A stretch of DNA of 64,000 nucleotides, from assembly GCF_000364225.2 (NCBI RefSeq), contig NZ_AQFT02000001.1:5204001-5268000 (forward strand), written 5' to 3'. The stretch comes from Eubacterium plexicaudatum ASF492. GTDB taxonomy: Bacteria > Bacillota > Clostridia > Lachnospirales > Lachnospiraceae. The notes under the pieces were generated by a model, which worked only from the letters and a program-made list of their open reading frames with translations, did not search any database and was not told where the DNA came from. Shown piece after piece: positions 1-7,840 of this stretch. Position 1 is the stretch's first letter, and every line of letters begins with the position of its first letter. The translations under genes were made by a program, and so were the position numbers.

Positions 1-773
1 TCACAGGCAACCTCTCTGTCATTACGCATTTCTTTCAATGCATACCAGACAAGAGGATTGAACCAATATACCACTCCGGCAAGGTTCATCAGATAACTGG
101 CAATAGCATCTTTGTGCTTATAGTGCTGCAGTTCGTGTAACAGCATGTACCGCATATCGGATTCGTTGTAATCAGAGATCAGATGAATCGGCAGATAAAT
201 ACACGGTTTCAAAAGTCCCACAATAATCGGGGATTTCAAAAATGCGGTGCTGTAAACAGGTATATTTCTGTGAATTCCCATTTCCTCTAAACATCGATGA
301 TATAGTCTGCGTACCTCCGGGTTCTGGAGGGGAAGTGCAGATTTCTCCAAAGTGCGTAGGCGGAGCGAGGATTTGACTACCAATATAATCATTGCAAAAA
401 TGCCTACAATCCATATCCCTAACAATATGTATCCGGCAATGGATGGTGTCTCGCTTTTTACAGAAAGTGCGAAGTCATTCATCCAGTCTGTATTTCCTGC
501 TGGATTAATTCCCATAGCTTCTCCTATAGCGGTTGCGGTACCAGAAGCAGGAGAGCTTCTTAAGTTACCAAGCCACGAGAAGATTTGTGCAAATCCGATG
601 AGACGGAACGGTATAAAGGGAACTGTCAGCAACCCAAGAAGCAGGAACCACAGATTATACTGCATCCGGCTGGACAGGTTGTTTTTGAATATCCGCTTGG
701 CTATCAAAAGAATTCCGATGATACCGCTGATAAATACATTGCATATTAAAAAGCGTATCATAAAATTAGCCAC
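1..773 (-). CDS. BlaR1/MecR1-type M56 metallopeptidase, partial (runs off left edge)
   Basis: Membrane zinc peptidase that in the BlaR1/MecR1 family senses a signal outside the cell and triggers cleavage of the BlaI repressor. The minus-strand reading shows hydrophobic N-terminal segments (about residues 4-25 and 35-60) and the zinc motif HELQH at 123-137 (about residue 213), followed by an NPLVWY-like helix typical of M56 proteins. The GTG start at 773 was chosen because AGGAGG sits 8 bases upstream. The C-terminal sensor part lies outside the window. It sits directly after blaI and is likely co-transcribed. No stop codon separates it from blaI in the sequence as given (see findings). Whether the ligand is a beta-lactam cannot be told. 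Confidence 0.85.
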   Translation of the reverse strand, partial: MANFMIRFLICNVFISGIIGILLIAKRIFKNNLSSRMQYNLWFLLLGLLTVPFIPFRLIGFAQIFSWLGNLRSSPASGTATAIGEAMGINPAGNTDWMNDFALSVKSETPSIAGYILLGIWIVGIFAMIILVVKSSLRLRTLEKSALPLQNPEVRRLYHRCLEEMGIHRNIPVYSTAFLKSPIIVGLLKPCIYLPIHLISDYNESDMRYMLLHELQHYKHKDAIASYLMNLAGVVYWFNPLVWYALKEMRNDREVAC

Positions 774-774
774 G

Positions 775-1160
775 TTAATTTCCTCCTTTTTTGACCTCTT
801 GGAAAGAAGGGAACGGAGGGTGTCTATTTCTGTTTCAGACAGTCTGTCATTTTCTATATAGGCAGACAGCATGGCAGTGATATCCCCGTCATAGTATCGT
901 TCCAGAAAAGAGTTGCTTTCCTGGCCGATGTATTCGCTTTCTTTCACGACTGGGGTATAAACAAACACTCGGCTCTGTTTTTCATAAGTCAGAACGCCTT
1001 TTGTTACGAGACGTTTGATTAAAGTCTGTATCGTCTTAGGACTCCAGCTTGTGGTCTGTAATAATTTATCTGTTATTTCATTGGTACTGATCGGCGCATG
1101 TTTCCATACGATTTTCATAACTTCAAATTCAGCTTCAGAAATCTGTGGTAAATCGCTCAT
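775..1160 (-). CDS. blaI: BlaI/MecI/CopY-family transcriptional repressor
   Basis: Winged-helix repressor of about 128 residues, the usual family length; it binds palindromic operators as a dimer and is inactivated by proteolysis through its BlaR1 partner. The start at 1160 follows GGAGGG. The N-terminal part reads as the family pattern (ISEAEFEVMKIVW, then SPKTIQTLIKRLVTKG as recognition region). In the frame given, the gene does not stop but continues into blaR1; a stop TAA at 775-777 lies in the -1 frame just before the blaR1 GTG. The run AAAAAAG at 786-792 (minus strand) is where the frame would have to change. Promoter and operators lie immediately upstream. Confidence 0.85.
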
Positions 1161-1180
1161 TTCAAATCCCTCCTTAAATC

Positions 1181-1228
1181 TTACGGCTGTAATAAATATA
1201 TTATAGACGCTATTTATGTGGTTGTCAA
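1181..1228 (-). promoter_or_regulatory. blaI promoter with operator 1
   Basis: On the minus strand a consensus promoter is visible: -35 TTGACA at 1223-1228, a 17-bp spacer, -10 TATAAT at 1200-1205. The palindrome TTACGGCTGTAA (1181-1192) lies over the expected transcription start, the right place for autorepression by BlaI. Confidence 0.8.
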
Positions 1229-1257
1229 TTTCAGAAAAAACATATTGACTTGAAATC

Positions 1258-1292
1258 TTACTTGTGTAATAATTGAAATATTACAAGAGTAA
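1258..1292. promoter_or_regulatory. Paired BlaI-type operators
   Basis: Two more TTAC-N4-GTAA palindromes, TTACTTGTGTAA (1258-1269) and TTACAAGAGTAA (1281-1292), spaced 23 bp centre to centre. They sit inside a longer near-perfect inverted repeat (about 1254-1296). They share the half-site ATCTTAC with the operator over the blaI promoter, so the same repressor probably binds. No gene that they would obviously control starts rightward; upstream regulation of blaI or a lost divergent gene are both possible. Confidence 0.65.
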
Positions 1293-1351
1293 GATTTGGA
1301 GATGGCAACAAAAAGAAAAGAACCAGAATCACAACGGATTAGCTGGTTCCT

Positions 1352-1699
1352 TTACTCGTTTGAATTACCTCTTTTATGTATAAGTGCTAAGAGGTATTCA
1401 ATTGCTGGAAGAATCTCGGCTGCCTCTTGCTCATCACATTCCTGTAGCATCAATAACAGTTTTTGTTTTTTCAACCCGTCCGTAGCAGTGTCAGGGTGGA
1501 AAATACGGTCTGCAGGAATGTGTAAATAAGCGATGATCTGGCACAATACTTCGAACTTGGGATTACCACGGTCGTTTTCAATATTTAGTATTGTACGCTC
1601 ATCACAACCTATTTGTTCAGCTAATGCTGCTTGAGATAGATGGGCTTCTTCTCTGGCAGCCCGGACTACCTTCGCAAGATTTTTTACATAGTCATGCAT
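1352..1699 (-). CDS. XRE-family helix-turn-helix regulator
   Basis: A 115-residue DNA-binding protein. Residues about 8-62 form a typical XRE HTH (LSQAALAEQIGCDERTILNIE), followed by a C-terminal helical tail of unknown role (about 65-115) with an acidic ECDEQEAAEIL stretch. It is the kind of small repressor found at the edge of mobile elements and prophages. It is divergent from the 21-aa peptide gene at 1805, and the roughly 105-bp gap between them should hold both promoters; TATTATG- and TATAAA-like boxes are visible but no clear operator. Target unknown. Confidence 0.8.
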   Translation of the reverse strand: MHDYVKNLAKVVRAAREEAHLSQAALAEQIGCDERTILNIENDRGNPKFEVLCQIIAYLHIPADRIFHPDTATDGLKKQKLLLMLQECDEQEAAEILPAIEYLLALIHKRGNSNE

Positions 1700-1804
1700 T
1701 ACAATTCACCTCAGAGATAGTTTACACTACAGGTTGGATATTATGAATTACATCAAAGTACAGGTATAAGATGAAATAAATTACACTATAAAAGGAGAAA
1801 TCAC

Positions 1805-1870
1805 ATGGACACAGGAAAGCAACGTAGAATGCGATGTTTGTTGAAGTTACTGAAATTTTCCCATGGATAA
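1805..1870 (+). CDS. 21-aa basic/hydrophobic peptide gene
   Basis: Short reading frame with a strong ribosome site (AAAGGAGAAATCAC then ATG). The peptide begins MDTGKQRRMRC and ends LLKLLKFSHG: a basic N-terminus then an amphipathic leucine-rich run. It is divergent from the XRE gene and is followed 10 bp later by a perfect 18-bp inverted repeat. It could be a leader peptide, a small toxin or a chance frame; the ribosome site, spacing and following hairpin make a real small gene plausible. No recognised family. Confidence 0.4.
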   Translation: MDTGKQRRMRCLLKLLKFSHG

Positions 1871-1880
1871 AAACGCATTG

Positions 1881-1927
1881 ATAGGTGTATCGCAATTCAC
1901 AGAACGATAGAATTGCGATACACCTAT
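1881..1927 (+). terminator. Perfect 18-bp inverted repeat, likely terminator
   Basis: Arms ATAGGTGTATCGCAATTC (1881-1898) and its exact complement (1910-1927), 11-base loop, then TTTTATATTTC. This is longer and more perfect than most intrinsic terminators, so it may also be a processing site or an operator. Confidence 0.6.
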
Positions 1928-1960
1928 TTTATATTTCAAGAGAAAAAAAGGAGGCTCATG

Positions 1961-2338
1961 ATGAAAGAGATGGAAGCAAAGACAGAAAACAGATATGAGT
2001 ACAGAAAACCACAGGAAAAGAGGAAACAGATGATAGCACCGGATTTATTTGAATTTGCATATGTACCGGATTGGTACGGACATTTAGCGGAATTGGAGAG
2101 GTTGGCTCTGCCAGAGTCTTGGAAATTCCGAAAGCCGAGCCGGGAAACAAAAAATACAGACACACCCATTTTAGAACGGTACATACATACAATTTTTTGC
2201 AAGCAGGTTATTGATTTTAATTCAGAAAGTGATCCCAGAAAGGCAGACAGTATTTTCATTTGGAGAATGAATGTGTCTGCTTCCATTTGCAGTGGCAATG
2301 TCACTGCCGGAATCACGGGAAAATTAGTGAATAAATAA
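1961..2338 (+). pseudogene. DUF3825-like protein, truncated
   Basis: The reading frame starts at 1961 behind AGGAGG. Residues about 25-105 resemble the N-terminal part of DUF3825 proteins (LFEFAYVPDWYGHLAELERLALPE, then a PILERYIHTIF core and DSIFIWR); no function is established for that family. After the IFIWR motif the frame given is unrelated; adding one A at about 2266-2267 gives NECVCFHL, closer to the family, but this also ends within 25 codons. So the gene is cut short compared with normal DUF3825 proteins, probably by the event that joined it to the region starting at 2400. Confidence 0.5.
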
Positions 2339-2399
2339 CTTGCTATTTCCTCCATTCAGAGTGATATATGTAGTACCAAATTGAATGGAGGAAAAGCAA

Positions 2400-3413
2400 A
2401 TGAAGGTAAAAACAACAGCAGAAAACAGAAAAGACGTTGTAAAAGCGATAGAGGAAATCCTTAATGTAAAAGCAAAATATCAGGGACCACCATCCTTTGG
2501 ATACAAGGTCGGGGAGTATACAGTGGATCGTGATGGAAATGTGGAACACGAATCCGAGGAGGCAGCACTTACCATGCAGAAAGAATTAGTAGCGAGAGGT
2601 CTTGCTGAAGGCGAAGCAGACAGACTTAATATTGGGATTCCGATAGAGGGATTCACAGCAGAGGGTATTAAAAATCTTATTTACATGATTCACAGCAAAC
2701 AGTGCCTTTTGGAAAAAGCAGTCGGAAAAGAGGTATTCAGAATTTCCGATAAGCTGGTAGAGAGACTGGATGCGGAAGAAAACATACCACTTGAGAAAGT
2801 GATACAGATTGCGGAAGAAGAAAGTATAGAGGGGCTTGCCTTTGAGGATGACAGAATATGCTTCTGCGGATTTCCGCTGAACGAGGATGAAGCGAGAGCC
2901 TATGCTGAATTGGCAGCTTGCATGGCAAAGACGGCAAAGGAAGCAAAGAGAGTAAGTCCAAAGGCTACCATCGAAGAAAATGAAAAATATTACATGAGAG
3001 TCTGGCTTGTCAGAATCGGTCTTGGAGGTAAGGACGGAAAGGACACAAGGAAGGTATTTCTTTCCAGACTGAAAGGGCATACCGCATTCCGAATCGAGGA
3101 AGATAAGGAAAAATGGAAAGAACGAAACAGTAAGAAATCCACTGAATCTGCTGAATATTGTCAGGCATATGCGAGGTGGAAAGAAGCAGAGGAATTTATC
3201 ACGCAGCATGGAACGATTGTGAAGACTCCTAGTGGCTACTGGCAGCAGGTGCCACAGGTATCCATTGCACAGACCTATCTTAAGATTATGAATAAATTTT
3301 GTGAGCAGTTCGGACTTACTCCTTCTGCGAGAAGCAGAATTGTTGCAGATACAGCTGAGGACAAAGAAAGTGATGCGATGGAACTTCTCTTGATTAAGGG
3401 AGGTGGCAGATAA
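2400..3413 (+). CDS. Chimera: mobile-element 'virulence-related' protein fused to phage small terminase C-terminus
   Basis: The ATG at 2400 is preferred over 2385 because GGAGG lies 8 bases before it. Residues 1 to about 245 match the pattern of small 'virulence-related' proteins carried by Clostridia conjugative elements (start MKVKTTAENRKDVVKAIEEI, end KGHTAFRIEEDKEKWKERN). Those proteins normally end there. From about residue 252 (EYCQAYARWKEAEEFI) to the end the sequence is the C-terminal half of a P27-family small terminase subunit, including LPQVSIAQ-like and FGLTPSARSRI motifs. The stop overlaps the start of terL by one base (TAATG), the normal terS-terL coupling. The DNA-binding half of TerS is missing, so packaging initiation is doubtful. 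Confidence 0.75.
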   Translation: MKVKTTAENRKDVVKAIEEILNVKAKYQGPPSFGYKVGEYTVDRDGNVEHESEEAALTMQKELVARGLAEGEADRLNIGIPIEGFTAEGIKNLIYMIHSKQCLLEKAVGKEVFRISDKLVERLDAEENIPLEKVIQIAEEESIEGLAFEDDRICFCGFPLNEDEARAYAELAACMAKTAKEAKRVSPKATIEENEKYYMRVWLVRIGLGGKDGKDTRKVFLSRLKGHTAFRIEEDKEKWKERNSKKSTESAEYCQAYARWKEAEEFITQHGTIVKTPSGYWQQVPQVSIAQTYLKIMNKFCEQFGLTPSARSRIVADTAEDKESDAMELLLIKGGGR

Positions 3414-4960
3414 TGTATGATGTGACAAAAGCGGATCATGCGGTCAACTTTATCAATTGTCTGAAGCACACCAAAGGAAAATGGAGGGGAGTTCCGTTTG
3501 AACTTCTCTCCTGGCAGGATGAGATTATCCGCACACTATTCGGTACGGTTAAGGAAAATGGCTACAGGCAGTACAATACCTGCTACTGTGAGATTCCGAA
3601 GAAAAATGGAAAGTCGGAACTGGCGGCTGCCATTGCATTATATATGACCTGCGGTGACGGGGAATGGGGAGCAGAAGTGTATGGCTGTGCTTCCGACCGC
3701 CAACAGGCATCTATTGTATTTGATGTGGCTGTGGATATGGTGGATCAGTGTCCTGCTTTGAAAAAGAGAATTAAACCAGTGATGTCGGTTAAGAGGCTTG
3801 TGTATAAACCGACCAACAGCTTCTATCAGGTGTTATCAGCTGAAGCATATACCAAGCATGGTCTGAACGTACACGCTGTTATTTTTGATGAACTTCATGC
3901 ACAGCCGAACAGAGAACTTTTTGACGTTATGACAAAAGGCTCAGGTGATGCCAGAACACAGCCTTTATATTTTCTGATTACTACAGCCGGAACAGACAGA
4001 AATTCGATTTGCTTTGAACAGCACCAAAAAGCTGTTGACATTATAGAGGGCAGAAAAATTGACCCGACATTCTATCCCGTGATTTATGGTGCATCCGATG
4101 AGGATGACTGGACGAGCGAAGCCACATGGTATAAAGCAAATCCTTCCCTTGGAAAAACCATCGATATTGAAAAGGTTCGAAATGCTTACATCAGTGCAAG
4201 GGAAAATGCAGCAGAAGAAAATATCTTCCGGCAGCTTCGATTAAACCAATGGGTAAAACAGTCCACTCGTTGGATGCAGATGGATAAATGGGATGCGTGT
4301 GCATTCCCTGTAAATGAGGAGGAACTTATCGGAAGAACCTGCTATGGCGGTTTAGACCTTTCGAGTACATCGGATATCACTGCATTTGTACTTGTATTTC
4401 CACCAAGAAATGATGAAGAAAAATACATCATTTTACCATATTGCTGGATACCGGAAGATAACATGAGACTCCGTGTCAGAAGGGATCATGTTCCCTATGA
4501 TGTGTGGGCAGCAGAAGGGTGTCTTGAAACTACAGAAGGAAATGTCATTCATTATGGTTTTATAGAGAAATTTATAGAGGAACTTGGAACGAAGTACCAT
4601 ATAAAAGAAATTGCATTTGACCGTTGGGGTGCAACGCAGATGGTGCAGGATTTGGAAGGTATGGGATTTACTGTTGTTCCTTTCGGGCAGGGGTATAAGG
4701 ATATGAGTCCGCCAACGAAGGAACTTATGAAGCTGACACTTGAGGAGCGAATTGCCCACGGTGGGCATAAGGTTCTCCGTTGGATGATGGACAACGTGTA
4801 TGTCAGACAAGACCCTGCCGGAAATATCAAAATGGATAAAGAAAAATCCACAGAGAAAATTGATGCTGCAGTAGCAACCGTCATGGCACTTGACCGTGCA
4901 ATCCGTAATCAGGGTAGCGAGGGAAGTGTATATGATGGCAGGGGAATTCTTGTTTTTTAA
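3413..4960 (+). CDS. terL: Phage terminase large subunit
   Basis: 515 residues, full length for HK97-type TerL; the ATPase-nuclease motor that packages DNA into proheads. The ATPase shows the deviant Walker A PKKNGKSE (about residue 62) and Walker B AVIFDELHA. The nuclease part has GGLDLSSTSDIT (about residue 307) and the late acidic residue in TEKIDAAVATVMALDRA near the C-terminus. The start overlaps the preceding stop. A convergent hairpin follows at 4967-4993. This gene looks intact. Confidence 0.93.
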   Translation: MYDVTKADHAVNFINCLKHTKGKWRGVPFELLSWQDEIIRTLFGTVKENGYRQYNTCYCEIPKKNGKSELAAAIALYMTCGDGEWGAEVYGCASDRQQASIVFDVAVDMVDQCPALKKRIKPVMSVKRLVYKPTNSFYQVLSAEAYTKHGLNVHAVIFDELHAQPNRELFDVMTKGSGDARTQPLYFLITTAGTDRNSICFEQHQKAVDIIEGRKIDPTFYPVIYGASDEDDWTSEATWYKANPSLGKTIDIEKVRNAYISARENAAEENIFRQLRLNQWVKQSTRWMQMDKWDACAFPVNEEELIGRTCYGGLDLSSTSDITAFVLVFPPRNDEEKYIILPYCWIPEDNMRLRVRRDHVPYDVWAAEGCLETTEGNVIHYGFIEKFIEELGTKYHIKEIAFDRWGATQMVQDLEGMGFTVVPFGQGYKDMSPPTKELMKLTLEERIAHGGHKVLRWMMDNVYVRQDPAGNIKMDKEKSTEKIDAAVATVMALDRAIRNQGSEGSVYDGRGILVF

Positions 4961-4966
4961 GAAAGA

Positions 4967-4993
4967 AAACCTCTCCGGCAGATGGAGAGGTTT
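4967..4993. terminator. Bidirectional terminator between terL and toxN
   Basis: Arms AAACCTCTCC and GGAGAGGTTT with a 7-base loop between two convergent genes. A T-rich stretch follows on the minus strand, so it most clearly ends toxN transcription. Confidence 0.7.
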
Positions 4994-5011
4994 GAAGGAT
5001 CATGGTTGTGT

Positions 5012-5533
5012 TTATGTATCGGAATAAGAACTGCATTTTTTTTCCAACATTTTGAAATTACAGCATCTTGTAGCAAGGGAAGAATCCGGCTTGGCAATGC
5101 ATTTCTGATATAATTTCATGGCTTTGTTTTGCAGAGTGTCTTGAACATTGTCAATTAGAGCTTTTTCTTTCTGGAGCAGGTAGACATAGTCTGTTTTTTC
5201 TTTTTCATTACTGAAAGAACGGAAGCTTTCTACCTGATTATATTTTAACTGTGTAAGACAGTTATCAGGAACCGGAATCATATTATTGATATTTAATACC
5301 GCATAAAGATATCCGGTGGATTCATCCTGGAGTTTGTGGAAATCCAGACTGTTGGACATCTTCTGATGTTTTGGTTTTGCAGAGGAAATAGGGACATAGT
5401 AGTGGAAATCTCCGATAGTAAGAAGAATTCCCACATGGAGTTTCAAACGTTCCCCATATTCCACATATCCGACACGGGAATCAAACTGTGTCAGGTAATT
5501 GATGTATTTTTTATCGACAACGTACCAATCCAT
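5012..5533 (-). CDS. toxN: ToxN/AbiQ-family endoribonuclease, type III toxin
   Basis: 173 residues, the usual ToxN/AbiQ size. Family hallmarks read clearly: VEYGERLKLHVGILL near residue 22, VPISSAKPKHQKM near 45, NNMIPVPD near 82, and the C-terminal ATRCCNFKMLEKKC. ToxN cuts mRNA and is held inactive by its own repeat RNA, ToxI; such loci give phage resistance by abortive infection. The start at 5533 follows CAGGAG and discards a 15-residue upstream extension that would read through the terminator. It lies on the opposite strand between two prophage head genes, so it is a cargo gene of the prophage. Its RNA antitoxin and attenuating terminator lie immediately upstream. Confidence 0.92.
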   Translation of the reverse strand: MDWYVVDKKYINYLTQFDSRVGYVEYGERLKLHVGILLTIGDFHYYVPISSAKPKHQKMSNSLDFHKLQDESTGYLYAVLNINNMIPVPDNCLTQLKYNQVESFRSFSNEKEKTDYVYLLQKEKALIDNVQDTLQNKAMKLYQKCIAKPDSSLATRCCNFKMLEKKCSSYSDT

Positions 5534-5550
5534 AAAGTCTCCTGAAAAGT

Positions 5551-5580
5551 AAAAAAGCGGGTGGATTACTCCACCCACTG
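5551..5580 (-). terminator. Attenuating terminator between toxI and toxN
   Basis: Minus-strand hairpin AGTGGGTGGA / TCCACCC then GCTTTTTTAC. A leaky terminator at exactly this place is the rule in type III systems and sets the excess of antitoxin RNA over toxin mRNA. Confidence 0.85.
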
Positions 5581-5582
5581 CT

Positions 5583-5654
5583 GTTAACCGATTGTTTTAA
5601 TTGGACAATCTAACCGCTTTTAAACGAGCATTTTAACTGGACGCTCTAACCGCT
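5583..5654 (-). ncRNA. toxI: ToxI antitoxin RNA: two tandem 36-nt repeats
   Basis: Two adjacent 36-base units (minus strand 5654-5619 and 5618-5583) both begin AGCGGTTAGA. Inside each, short arms can pair: GAGC with GCTC in the first, GATTG with CAATC in the second. This is a covarying change that keeps pairing, as expected for the pseudoknot of each ToxI unit. An 8-bp hairpin with a tetraloop (5656-5675) sits at the 5' end of the transcript. Confidence 0.85.
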
Positions 5655-5680
5655 GCACAGATATTTCTATCTGTGTTTTT

Positions 5681-5708
5681 ATTATATGCAATTTACAGCA
5701 AAAATCAA
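5681..5708 (-). promoter_or_regulatory. toxIN promoter
   Basis: Minus strand -35 TTGATT (5703-5708), 16-bp spacer, -10 TATAAT (5681-5686), placing the transcript start at the 5' hairpin of the ToxI RNA. Confidence 0.75.
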
Positions 5709-5802
5709 TGCCTTTAATTGCTAAATTTTTATGAACTTTTTTCGATGTTTATAGATTCGATTTTATCACAGGCAGATACAAAAAGAAAGAGAGGGATAGC
5801 AG

Positions 5803-7113
5803 ATGGGAATAAAAAGTTTGTTTGGTTTCGGTCAGGTGAGGGATAAGCCTGTACGGAATTACAGCAATGGTGAGTATACATTCAATTTCGGACGAAGCAC
5901 CAGCGGAAAGAGTGTCAATGAAATGACTGCTATGCAGACCACGGCAGTTTACGCATGTGTGAGGATTTTGTCAGAGGCGGTTGCATCGCTTCCAATTCAT
6001 GTATACAGATACAAAGACGGTGGGAAGGAAATGGTTTGCGACCATCCGCTTTATACGCTGCTCCATGATGAGCCAAACCCGGAGATGACTTCATTTGTGT
6101 TCAGGGAAACGCTGATGAGTCATCTTTTAATTTGGGGAAATGCGTATGCACAAATCATACGAAATGGGAAAGGCGAGGTGCTTTCTCTGTATCCGCTTCT
6201 TCCAAACAAGATGAGTGTGGAGAGGGACAGTAATGGAGTGCTGTATTATGTGTATTCCCGTTATACAGATGAGAATCCCAACATGAAAAAGATGGGAGAT
6301 ATCATCTTAAGGCAGGAGGATGTGCTTCATATTCCCGGACTTGGATTTGATGGTCTTATCGGTTACTCACCTATTGCAATGGCAAGGAATGCTGTAGGTA
6401 TGACAATGGCCTGTGAGGAATACGGTGCCAGCTTTTTTGCTAATGGTGCAAATCCCGGTGGTGTGTTGGAGCATCCGGGTGTGTTGAAAGACCCGGCAAA
6501 GGTAAGAGATTCTTGGAATGCAGTGTATCGTGGAACGACCAATGCCCACAAGATTGCCGTACTTGAGGAAGGGATGAAATATCAGCAGATAGGTATCCCA
6601 CCGGAGGAGGCGCAGTTCCTGGAAACAAGAAAGTTTCAGATTAACGAAATCGCAAGGTTGTTTCGGATACCGCCACATATGGTCGGTGATTTGGAAAAGA
6701 GCAGTTTTTCTAATATTGAGCAGCAGTCCTTGGAGTTTGTGAAATACACACTTGACCCGTGGGTAATCCGATGGGAACAGGCACTTAAAAAATCCCTTTT
6801 TCTGCCGGAAGAGAAAAAAGAGTTTTTTATAAAGCTGAATGTGGACGGTCTGCTTCGTGGAGATTATCAGAGTCGAATGAATGGTTACGCCATCGGCAGA
6901 CAGAATGGTTGGCTGTCGACCAACGATATCCGTGAAATGGAAGATATGAATCCATTACCGGAAGAGGAAGGTGGCAATCTGTATCTTGTGAACGGTGCGA
7001 TGACGATGCTGAAGGATGCAGGAGCATTTGCCAAAGAGGGAACGGAAAGCACGTCAGAGGAAACCGAACCGCAGCAACCACCAGACAATAGAAACAGAGG
7101 AGGTCTACGATGA
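5803..7113 (+). CDS. HK97-type phage portal protein
   Basis: 436 residues, typical for the family; forms the twelve-fold ring through which DNA enters the head. Characteristic segments: TTAVYACVRILSEAVASLP (about residues 47-65), LLIWGNAYAQIIRN (about 108), and the IARLFRIPPHMVGDL motif (about 284). The ATG at 5803 follows GAGAGGGATAGCAG. The stop overlaps the start of the protease (ATGA). Apparently intact. Confidence 0.93.
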   Translation: MGIKSLFGFGQVRDKPVRNYSNGEYTFNFGRSTSGKSVNEMTAMQTTAVYACVRILSEAVASLPIHVYRYKDGGKEMVCDHPLYTLLHDEPNPEMTSFVFRETLMSHLLIWGNAYAQIIRNGKGEVLSLYPLLPNKMSVERDSNGVLYYVYSRYTDENPNMKKMGDIILRQEDVLHIPGLGFDGLIGYSPIAMARNAVGMTMACEEYGASFFANGANPGGVLEHPGVLKDPAKVRDSWNAVYRGTTNAHKIAVLEEGMKYQQIGIPPEEAQFLETRKFQINEIARLFRIPPHMVGDLEKSSFSNIEQQSLEFVKYTLDPWVIRWEQALKKSLFLPEEKKEFFIKLNVDGLLRGDYQSRMNGYAIGRQNGWLSTNDIREMEDMNPLPEEEGGNLYLVNGAMTMLKDAGAFAKEGTESTSEETEPQQPPDNRNRGGLR

Positions 7114-7826
7114 AACGAAAGTTTTGGAACTGGGTCAGAAATGAGGGGGAAAGAACCCTCTTTTTAAATGGAGAAATCTCAGATGAAACATGGTATGGGG
7201 ATGAGGTTACTCCTAAGTTATTTAAAGACGAACTGTTATCCGGCGAAGGGGACATTACCGTATGGATAAACAGTCCGGGCGGAGATGTGTTTGCAGCTGC
7301 CCAAATCTACAACATGCTGATGGACTATAAAGGCAACGTGACTGTGAAGATTGACGGTCTTGCTGCTTCGGCAGCCTCCGTGATTGCGATGGCAGGAACA
7401 AAGGTGCTGATGAGTCCGGTGGCAATGATGATGATTCACAACCCGGCTACGATAGCCATTGGAGATACAGCAGAGATGAAAAAGGCAATTGAGATGCTTG
7501 ATGAAGTCAAGCAATCCATTATGAATGCCTATGAAATCAAAACCGGATTGAACCGCACGAAAATCTCACATCTGATGGATGCAGAGTCCTGGTTCAATGC
7601 AAAGAAAGCTGTGGAACTTGGGTTTGCGGATGAAGTCCTCTTTGATAAGGGAAAAGAGGAAAATCCGGAAGAAAAGGAAGAAGAAAAGGAAGAGGAATTG
7701 GAAGCCATCCTGTTTTCAAGGTCGGCTGTTACCAATTCCTTTTTTAATAAGCTGATTCCCGGAAAGCCGGAGAAAAAGGTAAACATTAGCGAGCTTGAAA
7801 AGAGGCTCAGTCTGTTAAAGCCATAA
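7110..7826 (+). CDS. ClpP-like prohead maturation protease
   Basis: 238 residues; the S14-type serine protease that trims capsid protein and scaffold in HK97-like phages. The INSPGGDVFAAAQIYN motif, the nucleophile serine in GLAASAASV (about Ser87) and the histidine in MMIHNPA (about His110) are all present. The last 50 residues are a glutamate-lysine-rich tail (EENPEEKEEEKEEELE), often seen before the capsid gene. Translationally coupled to the portal gene by a 4-base overlap. Confidence 0.92.
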   Translation: MKRKFWNWVRNEGERTLFLNGEISDETWYGDEVTPKLFKDELLSGEGDITVWINSPGGDVFAAAQIYNMLMDYKGNVTVKIDGLAASAASVIAMAGTKVLMSPVAMMMIHNPATIAIGDTAEMKKAIEMLDEVKQSIMNAYEIKTGLNRTKISHLMDAESWFNAKKAVELGFADEVLFDKGKEENPEEKEEEKEEELEAILFSRSAVTNSFFNKLIPGKPEKKVNISELEKRLSLLKP

Positions 7827-7840
7827 GGAGGGCAATGAAT

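Noticed and set aside
5583..5654. CRISPR or simple tandem repeat
   Set aside because: Two adjoining 36-mers with covarying arms next to toxN fit a ToxI antitoxin RNA.
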